A model generated the notes under the pieces. That model ran no database searches and was not told where the DNA came from. It worked only from the letters and a program-made list of their open reading frames with translations. Source: Auxenochlorella pyrenoidosa (lineage: Eukaryota; Chlorophyta; Trebouxiophyceae; Chlorellales; Chlorellaceae). Taken from it: a DNA stretch of 10,513 bases. Shown here one piece after another: positions 1 through 9,538 of this stretch; the stretch's first letter is position 1, and each line of letters starts with the position of its first letter. The translations under genes were made by a program, and so were the position numbers. The stretch is from the NCBI GenBank assembly GCA_001430745.1, contig KQ482061.1, positions 1,458,224 to 1,468,736 on the forward strand, read 5' to 3'.

Positions 1-196
1 GGGGGGGGGGGCTATAAGCGCAGCCGCTGGGCACAGCTACAGGCAGGTCTCCAGGGCAGGTTTTAAAGCGTGCTGCACCAGGCAGCAAAAGGTAGAGCGG
101 TTAGCGGTCTGTGAGGCAACCAGGGCCCCATGGCATTGTGCACAGCAGGCTCGGGCGTCAAGCCCTGCGCCCAGAGTGCTCGGTGTTTGTGCCCAC
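1..196 (-). other. Intron 10 of the exostosin-like gene, running off the left edge
   Basis: The exon ending at 197 is followed by a good donor (GTGGGC). Two AG acceptors can be tried inside the window: CTCACAG near 110, and CAG near 80 preceded by a branch-point-like CTAAC. Both run into the same TAA (65-63, minus) after a few codons and give no exostosin sequence. The first 11 bases of the window are all G, that is a C-tract on the gene strand. It resembles the tracts just before other acceptors here, so the true acceptor is probably just left of the window. No other coding signal was seen. Confidence 0.55.
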
Positions 197-3100
197 CTGA
201 CTGGGTTAATAAAGCAGGAGGTGAAAACTGGGACGTAGAAGTAGTCTGCAGAGGTGGGCAGGAGAAGCGCCAGCTGGGCAGCGCTGCACAGCCGGCTGTC
301 AGCGGCCTTTGGTCAGAGCCAGCCTGCAGCGCCCCCACCCCCATGGGCCCCTGGGGCCGGCCCACCCGCTTCCTCCGGGTCCAGCGTGCGGTGCTCGCTC
401 TGCAGCAGCATCTCCAGGAACCCGCTCTCCAGCGCGTACGTGAAGCCTGCGGGGCGGGGCCAGGGCGGCAGCGCACCGCTCGGTGGTGCCTGCCTGCTGC
501 CCAACAGCCCTGCGGGCGTGCCTGCAAGGCAGAACCCCCCCTCGCTCCATGCTGCGCCTCATGCTTCGGCGCGGTGGTTGCAGCGCTGCAACCAAGGGGG
601 GGCCAACCCGGCAGGGGCGGGCCTCACCCGACAGCGAGGTGCCGTTGTCGTATGTGTAGTGGCGCGGCACACACATGTCGACGTTGTGCCGCCACTGCAG
701 CATGAGCACGTTGTACTCCGAGGGCAGCTCGTACCTGCGGGCAGGACCGGGTCAAAGGTTCAGTGAGGGGATGTGGCCAGGGCAGGGAGGCGGGCGGGAG
801 GCAGGCAAAGGGTGGTGGGGACCGGGGGAGCAGGGCAGGGCGGGTCACCCAATCGGGCAACGAAGAGTGCTGCGCCGCTGGCACTGTGTGGCACACAGGC
901 AGCATCCACCTGCGTGCAAGTCCGGATGTTCGGCTGAAAAACATCTTACGAGGCACGGGCCAGTTGCATGGCGCACATGGCTGCAGGCAGCGCTCTGCCC
1001 CAGCTCACACATAGATGAGTGGCCGCTTCCGCACAGCGCCCGCCTCAAACACCCGCGCCGCAGGTGTGTGCACATGCTCTGCCACCCAGGGCTGGCTGGC
1101 CTCGCGTCCGGGGGCTGAAGTGTCGGCGCCGGCGCTGCGGTGTGCACAGTCGATGCCGTGCCATCCTGAAAAGCGTATGGAAAGCTCAACATTCCCAGCT
1201 CAGTTGCTGTAACCCCCAATGGTTGGTCTCCTCACACCGCAGGCAAGCGGGCTGGGCGGGTCTGGAATGCCAGCCCCCCCTGTAAGGCAGCACAGCCTCG
1301 GGTCCTGCCAGGACGCCTACCCGGGTCGCAGTGGCAGTACCCCAGCTCGCACTCGCCGCGGCCGTTGCACTGGTTTGGGCAGTACTGCTCGTACCGCGCA
1401 GTGCAGTCGTCGCCGCCCCAGCCTGCAGAGGGGCACACCGCGGCGGCCCTCAGGCCGGCCAGATGTCGCGGCAAACAGCCAGCACAGACGTGACCACACC
1501 AGCTGCTTGCGCGGGTGAGAGGCAGCAGTAGTCCAGGGCTGGGGGCCGCTGGGCCGCAAACGACAGCGCAGCAGAGGCGAGCAGCCCCGGCACCCGGCTC
1601 ACCATCCAGATAGCAGTTGCAGCGGTGCCGCGGCCGCTCGGCGTTGCACCAGCCCTCTGGCCCAAACAGGTCTTCCGGCTCCACAGTGCCCCAGTTGGTG
1701 GGCCGGCCATCGGGCAGCCGGCTGGGCTGGCAGAAGAAGCTCATGGGGCGGCCCATGCGCACCGGCTTGCTGTCTGCCAGGAGCATGGGGCAGCAAGGGG
1801 GGGTGCTGGGTTGACAGTAAAGAAACGTGGGTGGGGGCCCAGCATGGGCGCTGCAGGCTCGGGGTCGACGGCTCACAGGCCTCCCTACTGTGCACTTGCT
1901 CTGCTTATGCGCTTTCGGCTGAGAAGACCAGCAGGGGCAAGGAACAGCGGTGGTCTGGCATGCAGGCAGGCAGGCAGGTAGGTGCTGCTGCCCCCCCTCC
2001 CAAGGAGCGTGTAGGCCCGCCCGCAACGCAGCGGCAGCGGCGGCACCAGGGCGCACCCAGGGGCGCGTCCACGGGGGCGGGTATGTGGCCATATGTCGTG
2101 TTGGAGGGGCAGAAGCAGGCGGCCAGAGTGTAGTCACAAAAGCCTGGGGCAGCATGGGGGAGGGGGGCGGCGCGGGCAGTCACCTAGCCAGAAGGCAGCT
2201 GAGGGAGAGCACATCTGGGTGGGTCGGCTGCAGCAACCCGGGATGGCCCCCGCGCTTGGCTCAACCGGGGCCCTTCTCCCAGCACGCAGCCCTTGGGATC
2301 AAAGTCTCCCATGCACAGCGACCCCCATGCGCAGCGCACTACACCCCTCGATCTCCCAACCAGCCGCCGGCCCCGCTACCAACCTCCCTGGCCCTCAATC
2401 CACCCACCTGCACAGTGCGTGGCGGGAAAGGCCCAGATGCTCTCCCGCTCCAGCCCCAGGCTGAGGTTGGCGGGCTGGGGGAAGCGCTCAAAGCCCCACT
2501 GGGTGTAGGTGTGGGTGCAGTAGCGCTTCATGGGGTGCAGGCAGTTGAAGCCGTGCCAGCCGGCGGGGCAGGTGCAGTACCCAGTGAGGGCGTTGCAGGT
2601 GCCCACCTGCGGCGCAGGCAGGGCCCGGGAGGTGAGGACCCTTGGCAAAATCCTGCCGCTGCCCAGCTGCCAATTTTACCCTTGACAACCGCATTTCGCC
2701 TGCGTGCAAGCTGTCACAACCTCCATGCCATGTCCTGCACACTTGCGCTGCCAGGCCCCCGGCTCGCCTTGTTGCAGTCCAGGCTGCATGTCTTGTTGCC
2801 GCGCCGCGCCGTCTTGGCCCACACGCCACTCTGTGTGTAATAATCGACGCACCAGGTCCCCAGCGTGCCCGCGCAGCGCTGCTCTATCTCGGCAGTCAGT
2901 GGCAGCTTGGGAGGGGCATCCCGCTCCACGGGTGGCCCTGCTGCTGCTGCCGCGCTCTGCTGCCGATCCTCTGCTGCATCGCTGTTGCCGCCACCTTCAT
3001 TAGCTACCTTTGTGTGCGTTGCATACACCTGGACCTGCATACAGAAACGAAGGGATGGCTTTCCCGGCTGCTGTGTGGCGGCAGGGACGCTCAAGCGCAC

Positions 3101-3266
3101 TGGCGGCGCTGGCGCACAAGAGACAGATGCAGCCGCTCACCGCTAAACCATCTCTCGCCAATCGTAGCAAGCTCTGCCACGACACGACAAGCAGCGCAAC
3201 GCCCACGACGACAAACAGCAGAGCCGCTATCGGCCGGCGACGCCTCGGCCGGCGGATTTCAGACAT
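197..3266 (-). CDS. Exostosin-like (GT47) glycosyltransferase with EGF-like modules, type II membrane protein; partial, 3' part beyond window
   Basis: Ten exons were read on the minus strand: 3141-3266, 2768-3034, 2408-2606, 2057-2143, 1603-1773, 1321-1422, 1009-1165, 628-734, 366-446, 197-245. All phases join, giving 448 codons plus two bases. Residues 5-11 are basic (RRPRRRR) and 13-30 are a hydrophobic membrane anchor, so this is a type II protein with a lumenal body. A low-complexity linker (about 43-85) follows. EGF-like module 1 has cysteines at 125, 129, 135, 142, 144, 153; module 2 has them at 298, 302, 308, 313, 315, 324. A Cys-rich stretch (about 199-290) lies between. The exostosin domain begins at about 366 (RPLIYVYELP) and continues through MLLQSEHRT and the ADYFYVPVFTSCF segment. 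Sequons N122, N178, N212 and N400 fit an ER/Golgi lumen. Such GT47 proteins build cell-wall or glycoprotein glycans; the substrate is unknown. The catalytic C-terminal half is not in the window. The start at 3266 has a weak context (T at -3); an in-frame ATG at 3449 would add 61 residues, but 3266 sits directly before the basic/membrane segment. Confidence 0.85.
1961..1979. repeat. Short (GCAG)n microsatellite in intron 4 of the exostosin-like gene
   Basis: Plus strand reads as repeated GCAG units followed by a diverged GTAG copy. It is wholly intronic (intron 1774-2056) and of no evident function. Confidence 0.6.
2607..2767 (-). other. Probable GC-AG intron (intron 2 of the exostosin-like gene)
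   Basis: On the minus strand exon 2 ends ...AAC AAG and is followed by GCGAGCC rather than a GT donor; the acceptor is CGCAG at 2611-2607. Joining here in phase 0 gives CNKVGTC, placing exactly five residues between the second and third cysteines of EGF module 1. Module 2 has the same spacing (CNGRGEC). No GT donor nearby keeps that spacing. GC-AG introns are a known minor class in eukaryotes; a base error at the donor is the main alternative. Confidence 0.65.
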
Positions 3267-3627
3267 CAAGACCGCATGTATTCTATGTGCGTTCACAGCC
3301 GGCTCTGTCGTGCAAGTGGTCCTGCTGAAGTGTGCACACTGGTGCGGCACAAGCCTGTCCGCTTCAGATGAGCTCAGATGCTTGTTACGAGCGATCTGGC
3401 CAGGGGAAGGGCCTGCAGAGTGTATCCTTGACGCAAGGGAAAGCAACATGCAGCCGCGCCAGCAGGCACACAGCGCTGTGCTGGCTCCCCGAAGGCCCCG
3501 TCCCTTTCTTCCACCATCTAGCCCTTCAGGATGAACATAATGTCTTTTAAAGTTGGAGAGCAAATGATTCTCAAGGGGCCGAGGTTGGCATCAAGGGGCG
3601 CCCCGCGGGGCTGCCGACGCTGCCGCC
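3267..3627. promoter_or_regulatory. Spacer between tandem minus-strand genes: synthetase 3' UTR and exostosin-like gene 5' region
   Basis: These 361 bases separate the synthetase stop (3628) from the exostosin start (3266) and must hold both the 3' end of the first transcript and the promoter/5' UTR of the second. On the gene strand I find no TGTAA, the usual poly(A) signal of green algae. A perfect 12-base palindrome (GCCCCGCGGGGC, 3600-3611) lies about 16 bases past the stop codon. An AT-rich patch sits at about 3535-3572. The exostosin reading frame stays open upstream to beyond 3500, so transcription or translation could start earlier than 3266. No clear TATA box was seen. Confidence 0.5.
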
Positions 3628-6600
3628 TCACTCGTCCTGCGCGGGTGCCGCCTGCGCCGGGTACTTGGCCGCAACCTCCGCCCAGCTCAGCTCCATGTCG
3701 GTCAGCCGCCGCACCAGGCCAGGCAGCTCCGCAAGGGGCACGCGCACCTGCGAGGCAGGCGGGGAAGATGCATGGGGGCGACTGTCACTGCCGGCTTCGT
3801 GCCAACATCGGCTTGCATGCGCACCCGCACTGCGCCTCGACTCTCGAGGCTACCTGGAGAGTGGAGCGCGGTCCTCCTGCGCCTGTCAACGCAGGCGGGC
3901 AACGTTGAACCCCTGCACAGCAGGCCTGCTGCGTTTGGGTTGCCTTCCCTGCCGCTGCAGTTGCACACCCTGCTGCACCATAGCTGCATCCGCCCCCTTC
4001 CCCCCCACCTGAGCGGTGGAGTCGCGCTCGCGCAGCGTGGCGGTGCCGTCCTCCACCGTCTGGTAGTCGATGGTGATGGCAAAGGGCACGCCGATCTCGT
4101 CGGTCCGCGCGTACCTGGAGGGGGGTGGGGGTTGTAAGGGACGGGCTGGGCGGAAGGGCAGCGGGCATGCAGGCAAGGGCCGAGGGTTGCGTTACAAGCA
4201 GTGTGGGCATCCAAGCAGGGGCTCAACAAGCTGGCAGCCCGGCCAGCGCGGGGCCGTGGGGAGAGGCCCGCCTGCACTGCCCCCGGCTGCTCACCGCTTG
4301 CCGATGGTGGTGCCCGTCGTGTCCACCGTGTTGCTCAGCCGCTCCCGCGTGAGCGCCGCGCTCATCGCCTCGGCCCGCTCGTTCAGCTCGGCGCGCTGCC
4401 CAGGGGGGAAGGAGGGCCCAAGGTGGTGGGTTGTGGTGGGTGGGCTGGGCTGGGGTGTGCTGGCGTGGGGGCACGGCCGCAGGCAACCCGCACACCCAAG
4501 CAGCCCGGCCGGGTGCCCAGCGGCGCATCTGCACCTCCAAGCATGGCAAGCCGCGCATTGCTGCACAGAGATCATGGCATCCAGCAATTGCTCTGCTTGG
4601 CGGCTGCCACCAATGCCAGGGCCACCCCCGCCCGCGCCCGGCCCACCTGCAGCAGCGGGAACACCGTGCACTTGACGGGCGCGGTGACGGGGGTGAAGCT
4701 GAAGACGGAGCGCGACTCGTCGCCCTCACGCGTGTAGAAGCAGTGCTCAAACACGCAGTACAGGATGCGGCCGATGCCAAAGGAGGGCTCGATGACGGCG
4801 GGGGTGAAGTTGCTGTGGTGGGGTGGGGGCGGAGGCACGCGCAGGCAAGGTCAGCGCCCAGCAGGGCAACAACCAGCCCTGGGGTCGGCAGGCAGGCGTG
4901 CAAGCAAATGCTCTCAATGCACAGCCTGTCGCATGAGCACCACATGTCATCACTCGTCATGCAGCGACCCGACACCGCCGAGCCGGCGCCGCCCCCGCTC
5001 ACCGCCCGCTCATCTTCCTGCGCTCCTTCTTGATCTCCACAAAGCCGGGCTGCATCTCAAACACCTGGCCGTCCACCGACATCGGCACCGCCTGCCCCGC
5101 CGCCAGCTTCTGCTGCATCTCCAGCGCGTCGCCTGCGGGGGCGAGGGCAGCGCACAGCCGGTTCGAGCGGAGGCGTGCGCGCCGCCCACAAAGGAGTGGT
5201 GCTGGCCCGGCACGCGCCCCAACTCTGTCGGCCCAGTGCGTTGACCATCAGCTGAACAGCACCTACTTGCAGAGGAAACACGCTTGTGCACGTCGGCAGC
5301 GCCATACTCCCACCCCGATCAGAAGAAGCCGCCCTCCCCGCCCCGCCCCCTCACCCCCTGCACACATACACACACACAGAGGCGCCGCGGCCACCCCCCA
5401 CGGCCCGCCCCGCTCACACTCGCTCATGGCCTCGAGCGCGTCTGCGATGGCCTTGGCGTCCTTCTTGAACAGCTTGCCCAGCTCCTTCTTGTTGGGCAGG
5501 ATGGACAGCACATCCACCTCCTTGGGCTCCGCAAACCGCTCGTACGCCGACAGCTCCACCTTGCTCATGGCGGTGTGGGCCTGCGGGCGAGGAGGGGGCG
5601 GGGGCCGGGTCGACGGGCTGAGGCCCAGCGCCGGCTGCATGCAGCCAGGCAGCTGCGCACGCACTCGTGGGCTCCCCGGGGGGAAGCAGCGGCAGGTGCA
5701 AAGGCTCGGCCGCATCGAGCATCCCCCCTGCAGCTGCCGGGCACAGCATCTGCACCAGGTGCTCGCAGCGCATGCGCTGCCTGCTCCAGCTCCCCTTGCA
5801 CCCCGGGCTCTCACGTTGAGGTCGTACGCCGACCGGTCTGCCAGGCCCGCGCACTCCACCCACCCGTAGCTGCACTCCACCTGCGGCGGGCAGCGGGTGC
5901 AGGACAGGGGCCCAGAAGTGAAGCACCGGGGATACACAGGGAGCCGTCTGTTGTGCACCCAGCAGGGACGCCATGGCAAGGCGGAGGCTAGGGTGACACT
6001 GCGCAACTGCTCAAGCAGCTGGGACCGGTTGGCCTTGCTGACAGCCGCAGCTGCGCGCCCGGCCCGGCCCCACCTCAAAGTCCCAGCAGTCCTCCGCATA
6101 GTGCGCCATCTCGTGCTGCAGGTGCTGCCGGAAGCGCACGCGGTCGGGGTTGAGCCCGATCTGCAAGGGGGGGGCGGGGGGAGCGGTGTCAGGGGGAGGT
6201 TCCCCTGCCGGGCCAGGCCCTGCATGCTGCGTCAAGCGGCGCGTGCAGCGGCGGCACCACCCCGGCCTCAGGTGCCACCGACAGAACACGCAGGCCGGTC
6301 AGGAAGGCTGCTGCCGGGCGCACCCGCTGCGCAAAGAGGTAGGTGCGGCCGATGAAGTAGGCAAGCGTCTCGTTGGCGATGATGCCCTTGGACACGGCCT
6401 CGCCCAGGGAAGTGCGCTTCGGCTTCTTCTCCTCGCCCATCTGTGGGAGGGGGCGGCGCAGGGCCAGCAAGGCAGCGAGGTGTCGGCAGCTAAGCCACTG
6501 CAGGTGCGGCCCCCGGTTCGGCCAGCACGTGCGAGGGCAGGCGCTGACATGGATCGGGAAGCGGGTGTTGGCACGACTGCATGTGTGGGATACAAGTGGT

Positions 6601-9538
6601 GAGCCCTCCCACCTGCAGCGCGCGGCTGTACAGCAGCGGCGCCACCTCGGCGACGCTCTGGAACTTGGGGTGGCTCTGCACAGGAGGGGAGCGGGGGGCG
6701 GGGCAGCGGCGAGCATTGGCCCACCAAACCGGCCTGCGCCTGCGCCTGCGCCTGCGCCTCCTGCGCCTGTGACCTCGGCTCTGTACAGGCAATGGTGCCG
6801 GTGCGCCAGCGCATCAGGAGAGGCGCCCTCCTCTCGAAGCCCTTGCGGGCATGTGTCAGTGGCTGGAGGCTGCCATGAGTCCGGCAGGGCCGCGGCGGGC
6901 GCCCACCTTGTCGGCGGGGTTGCAGAAGTGCTCGATCTCCGCCTGAGTGAACTCGCGCACGCGCAGCAGGCCGGCGCGAGGCGAGATCTCGTTGCGGTAG
7001 CTGTTGCCGATCTGCGGGGGGGGGGCCAGGCAGGGCAAGGATGCAGCGAGGCGGCGACTGAGATTGGGCAGGCCCAGCTGCGCCGCCAGCTGAAGGCGAT
7101 GGCGTGCTGTGTTGCTCCCCGCAACCCCGCCCCGGCAACGGCAGCCTCCCGGGCAGGCTGCCCCGCGGCGGACCGGCCATGGCGGGGCCGCACGCGTGTC
7201 CGGGGCGGCCCGCACCTGCGCCGCGGCAAAGGGCAGCTTGGATCCGTTGTAGTAGAGCAGGTCCTTGAAGTTGACAAAGATGCCCTGGGCGGTCTCGGGG
7301 CGCAGGTAGCCCACCAGGTCGCCGCGGGGGCCGATGGAGGTCCTGCCCGGGGGGGGTGGGGGGGTGGGGTGGGGGGGGGCAGCCAAGGTCACCCATTAGG
7401 GGTGCAGCTGGCGCGCCAAGGATGGCAGGATTTCTGGGTGACCCTGGCACCGCATCGGCAGTTGTGCCCTCCTTTGCACCGCCGCTCACTTGAACATCAG
7501 GTTGAAGGGGAAGGGGGCGGAGATGTCGTTCTTGGTGTCGGGCGCCTTGACGCCGTACTGGGTCAGAGCGGCGCCCAGCTCCTCGGCGCCCAGCTCGCCC
7601 ACCCGCGCCAGCAGGTCGCGGGCAGCCTGCGGGGGCAGCCAGCAGCCAGGGGGTGGGGGCGGCAGCTGCAGGAGAGCAGCGGGCACACTTGCGATGCGCC
7701 TGCAGCGCGGCCGGCTGCCAGGCGCTGGCATAACCCCAGGTGGCCCCTCCGCGCGCCACTGCCACACAAGCAAAGGCGCGGACAGAGGGAGCATGCGCAA
7801 GCAAGGGGGGGAAGGGGCCAGGGCACGCACGTGCGCGGCCTCGGGGGTCGGCGGGTTCTTAGCGTCCTCGAGCAGCGCCTCGAGCGCGTGCTCCAGCAGG
7901 TGGTCGGCCCGGTGGCAGTCGCCCGTCTTCACGTCGGTCACCTGCAGGAGGGGGCTGGGGGGTAGGGTCGGGGGCAGCTCGCTCCCCTGGGAGACTGCCC
8001 ACCGGCACTACAGCGGCGCTGCTGGTGCCGTGTGCATCTTGGAGCGGCGATGAACAGCCGCCCACGCGCCCGCGACCCTCCCCGTCGCATCCGCCCCGCT
8101 GCCCCCCACCATGAAGTCTGTGAAGCGCTCCACGTGGCCCGACGCCTTGAGCACGATCTCGGGCGTCACGGCGGGGCACTCCACCTCGAGCATGTTCTCC
8201 TGCGGCCCGGGAGGGCGGGCAGCCCTGTGTGGCGCAGTGCGTGCACACACAGCCACAGAACATGCGCAGACAGCGCAGCACATGCGCGGCAACCATGGCA
8301 GGCGCACTTGCTGCCACTTCCACAAGGTCCCCCTGCCAGCAACGCCCCAAGGGGAGGCGGGCAGGAGGGCGCGGTGTTGCGCCCCTTCCACCAACCCTCC
8401 AGGCCCGCGGCCCCCGGCGGCACCTCGAGCACAAAGTGGTTGCGCCACGTCTGCGTCACGTTCTGCTTCATGGCGCAGCCGGGCGGGCCGTAGTCGTAGA
8501 AGCCGGCCACGGAGCCGTAGATCTTGAACGAGGGGATGAAGAACAGGCGGCGCTCCAGCGCGTTGAGCTGGCGGGGGGGGGGGGGGGGCGGGGGCGGGCG
8601 GCGCATGCTTGATTCACACTTGCACGCCGTCCGTTGCTTGGCGGCGCAAGACGGGGCCGCTCCTGGTGGTGGGGCGGCAAGGTTGCAGCTGGCGCCTGCC
8701 AGGCTGCGCAGGCTTGTGCGCAGCTGGCGGCAGCTGCAGGGGGCGCCCGCACCATGGCAGCGCGGAAGGCCTCCTTGTTGGCGGACGAGGTCTTGCCGGT
8801 GGCGTCCTCGTACGCCTGCGCAGGGGCAGGCGTAGCGGGGATGGGTCGCCCACTGTGCTGGGAGCCAGCAGCAGCGGCAGCAGTCGGGTGTGCACCAGCA
8901 GGTGGTCGAGCCTTGCTGCAGGCGCGCCATCAGTCGCTCCCCCCCTCAGCACACAGCCTCCCACCTTCTTCTTGCGTTCCATGTCCAGCTTAACATTCTT
9001 CAGCATCTCAATCGCCTCGTCCACAGCAGCCTGCCAACGAGGGCGCCAAGCGAGCAGGGATGCATGGCCAGACATTCAGGGAGAGCTGCAACGAATCTTG
9101 CACGTTGCATGCTACCTACTGTGGCAGTTTTGTCCAATAAGAAATGGTCGCTGAGCAGCAACAGCTCATGGAAGCAGCGACAAAACGTTGGGGCTTGGCA
9201 GTGGGAGCAGCGGCGGCGGCGGCGGCGGCGGCAGCAGGAGCCACCCTGCTGCCCATCAGCACTCCTCTGGCTTCTGTTGATGCTGGTGAATATTGTGTCG
9301 CTCAGGCAGGGGCGGGGACCGGGGAAGAACGCCCCTCGGCAGGCATAGAAAAGGTGCGGGCCCATGCACGCGGGATCGGCGGCCTGTACGAGGTCAAACA
9401 TGATGCATGTGATCTGCATACCTTCTCTGCCTTGCCATCCTTCACCGCCGCCTTCAGGGACCGCACCACATCGCCCTGGCGGGTCACCGCCTCCTGGGCG
9501 GCGTGGAATTCGTTCTCCAGCACCGACACGTCAATCAT
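3628..9538 (-). CDS. GARS1: Glycine--tRNA ligase, eukaryotic class II type, complete 19-exon gene
   Basis: Charges tRNA-Gly with glycine as a homodimer. Exons (minus strand): 9422-9538, 8965-9030, 8753-8815, 8424-8567, 8110-8199, 7831-7941, 7490-7626, 7216-7342, 6907-7011, 6613-6675, 6324-6440, 6074-6160, 5815-5880, 5418-5580, 5003-5132, 4647-4812, 4295-4395, 4009-4114, 3628-3747. The sum is 2079 bases, 692 residues plus TGA, close to the human cytosolic form. A WHEP domain lies at about 1-57. The class II core begins at about 83, with the GFYDYGPPG segment at 104-112, RPETAQG at 257-263, motif 2 YRNE at 290-293, and motif 3 IEPSFGIGR at 536-544. The anticodon-binding domain (about 560-690) includes YARTDEIG at 619-626. 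All 18 introns are GT-AG, 147-391 bases long; 14 are phase 0. No expected block or catalytic motif is missing. The ATG at 9538 has a good context (ACC before ATG, A at -3). An in-frame upstream ATG is described separately. There is no bacterial-type alpha/beta organisation, so this is not the plastid-type enzyme. Confidence 0.96.
5361..5378. repeat. CA dinucleotide repeat in synthetase intron 14
   Basis: An imperfect CA run with one T interruption, inside intron 5133-5417. An ordinary microsatellite. Confidence 0.75.
6733..6765. repeat. CCTGCG hexanucleotide repeat in synthetase intron 9
   Basis: Four perfect tandem CCTGCG units (6733-6756), then a 3-base interruption and one more unit (6760-6765). 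It lies inside intron 6676-6906. On the plus strand it produces an open frame of alternating small and Arg residues that is an artefact of the repeat. Confidence 0.85.
7349..7379 (+). other. Interrupted G-run with G-quadruplex potential, opposite the polypyrimidine tract of synthetase intron 7
   Basis: Plus strand has four G-runs of 8, 7, 4 and 9 bases separated by single T residues, matching the classic quadruplex pattern with one-base loops. On the gene strand it is a C/A tract ending five bases before the acceptor AG (7344-7343), so it doubles as a C-rich polypyrimidine tract. The G-rich strand is the template for the synthetase transcript. Confidence 0.75.
8573..8598 (+). other. Sixteen-base G homopolymer plus G-runs, opposite the 3' end of synthetase intron 3
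   Basis: Plus strand has 16 consecutive G (8573-8588), then runs of 5 and 3 G each separated by a C. On the gene strand this is a long C-tract a few bases upstream of the acceptor at 8569-8568. It has quadruplex potential on the template strand, and its length is prone to sequencing error. Confidence 0.75.
9031..9421 (-). other. Intron 1 of the synthetase gene, the longest in the window, with CGG repeat
   Basis: A GT-AG, phase 0 intron of 391 bases that splits the WHEP domain. It carries seven tandem CGG triplets (9211-9231, plus strand) flanked by CAG triplets, and a CCAAT-like motif near 9134. On the plus strand the repeat makes a short Ala-rich open frame with no other support. As a long first intron near the promoter it could hold regulatory sites; nothing specific was recognised. 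Confidence 0.7.
9211..9231. repeat. (CGG)7 trinucleotide repeat in synthetase intron 1
   Basis: Seven uninterrupted CGG units on the plus strand, bordered by CAG units on both sides. Intronic, so length changes would not alter the protein. Confidence 0.9.

Noticed and set aside
63..110. Terminal exon of the exostosin gene inside the window
   Set aside because: Either possible acceptor leads within a few codons to TAA and encodes nothing exostosin-like, while the protein would lack its catalytic half.
2281..2340. Cys-containing stretch on the minus strand, considered as an extra exostosin exon
   Set aside because: Exons 3 and 4 already join in phase 1 (Cys-Ala-Gly then Phe-Cys-Asp) with good splice sites and sensible sequence. 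No matching acceptor and donor pair would insert it in frame convincingly.
1950..2840. 296-codon open frame on the plus strand
   Set aside because: Antisense shadow of exostosin exons 2-4 and their introns, with no recognisable domain.
3449..3449. Upstream in-frame ATG as the exostosin start
   Set aside because: It gives 61 extra residues without any membrane or sorting feature, has a weak context, and would leave little room for the synthetase 3' end; kept only as an alternative.
6733..6765. Hexanucleotide repeat considered as a CRISPR-like or minisatellite array
   Set aside because: Units are contiguous with no spacers and very short; a simple intronic repeat.
6299..7804. 501-codon open frame on the minus strand
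   Set aside because: It reads the synthetase region in a wrong frame through introns; the correct frame is established by joined exons matching the family.
6373..7965. 530-codon open frame on the plus strand
   Set aside because: It lies antisense to exons 6-11 of the synthetase, crosses introns and exons without regard to splice sites, has Arg/Gly/Ala-rich composition typical of GC-rich antisense frames, and resembles no family.
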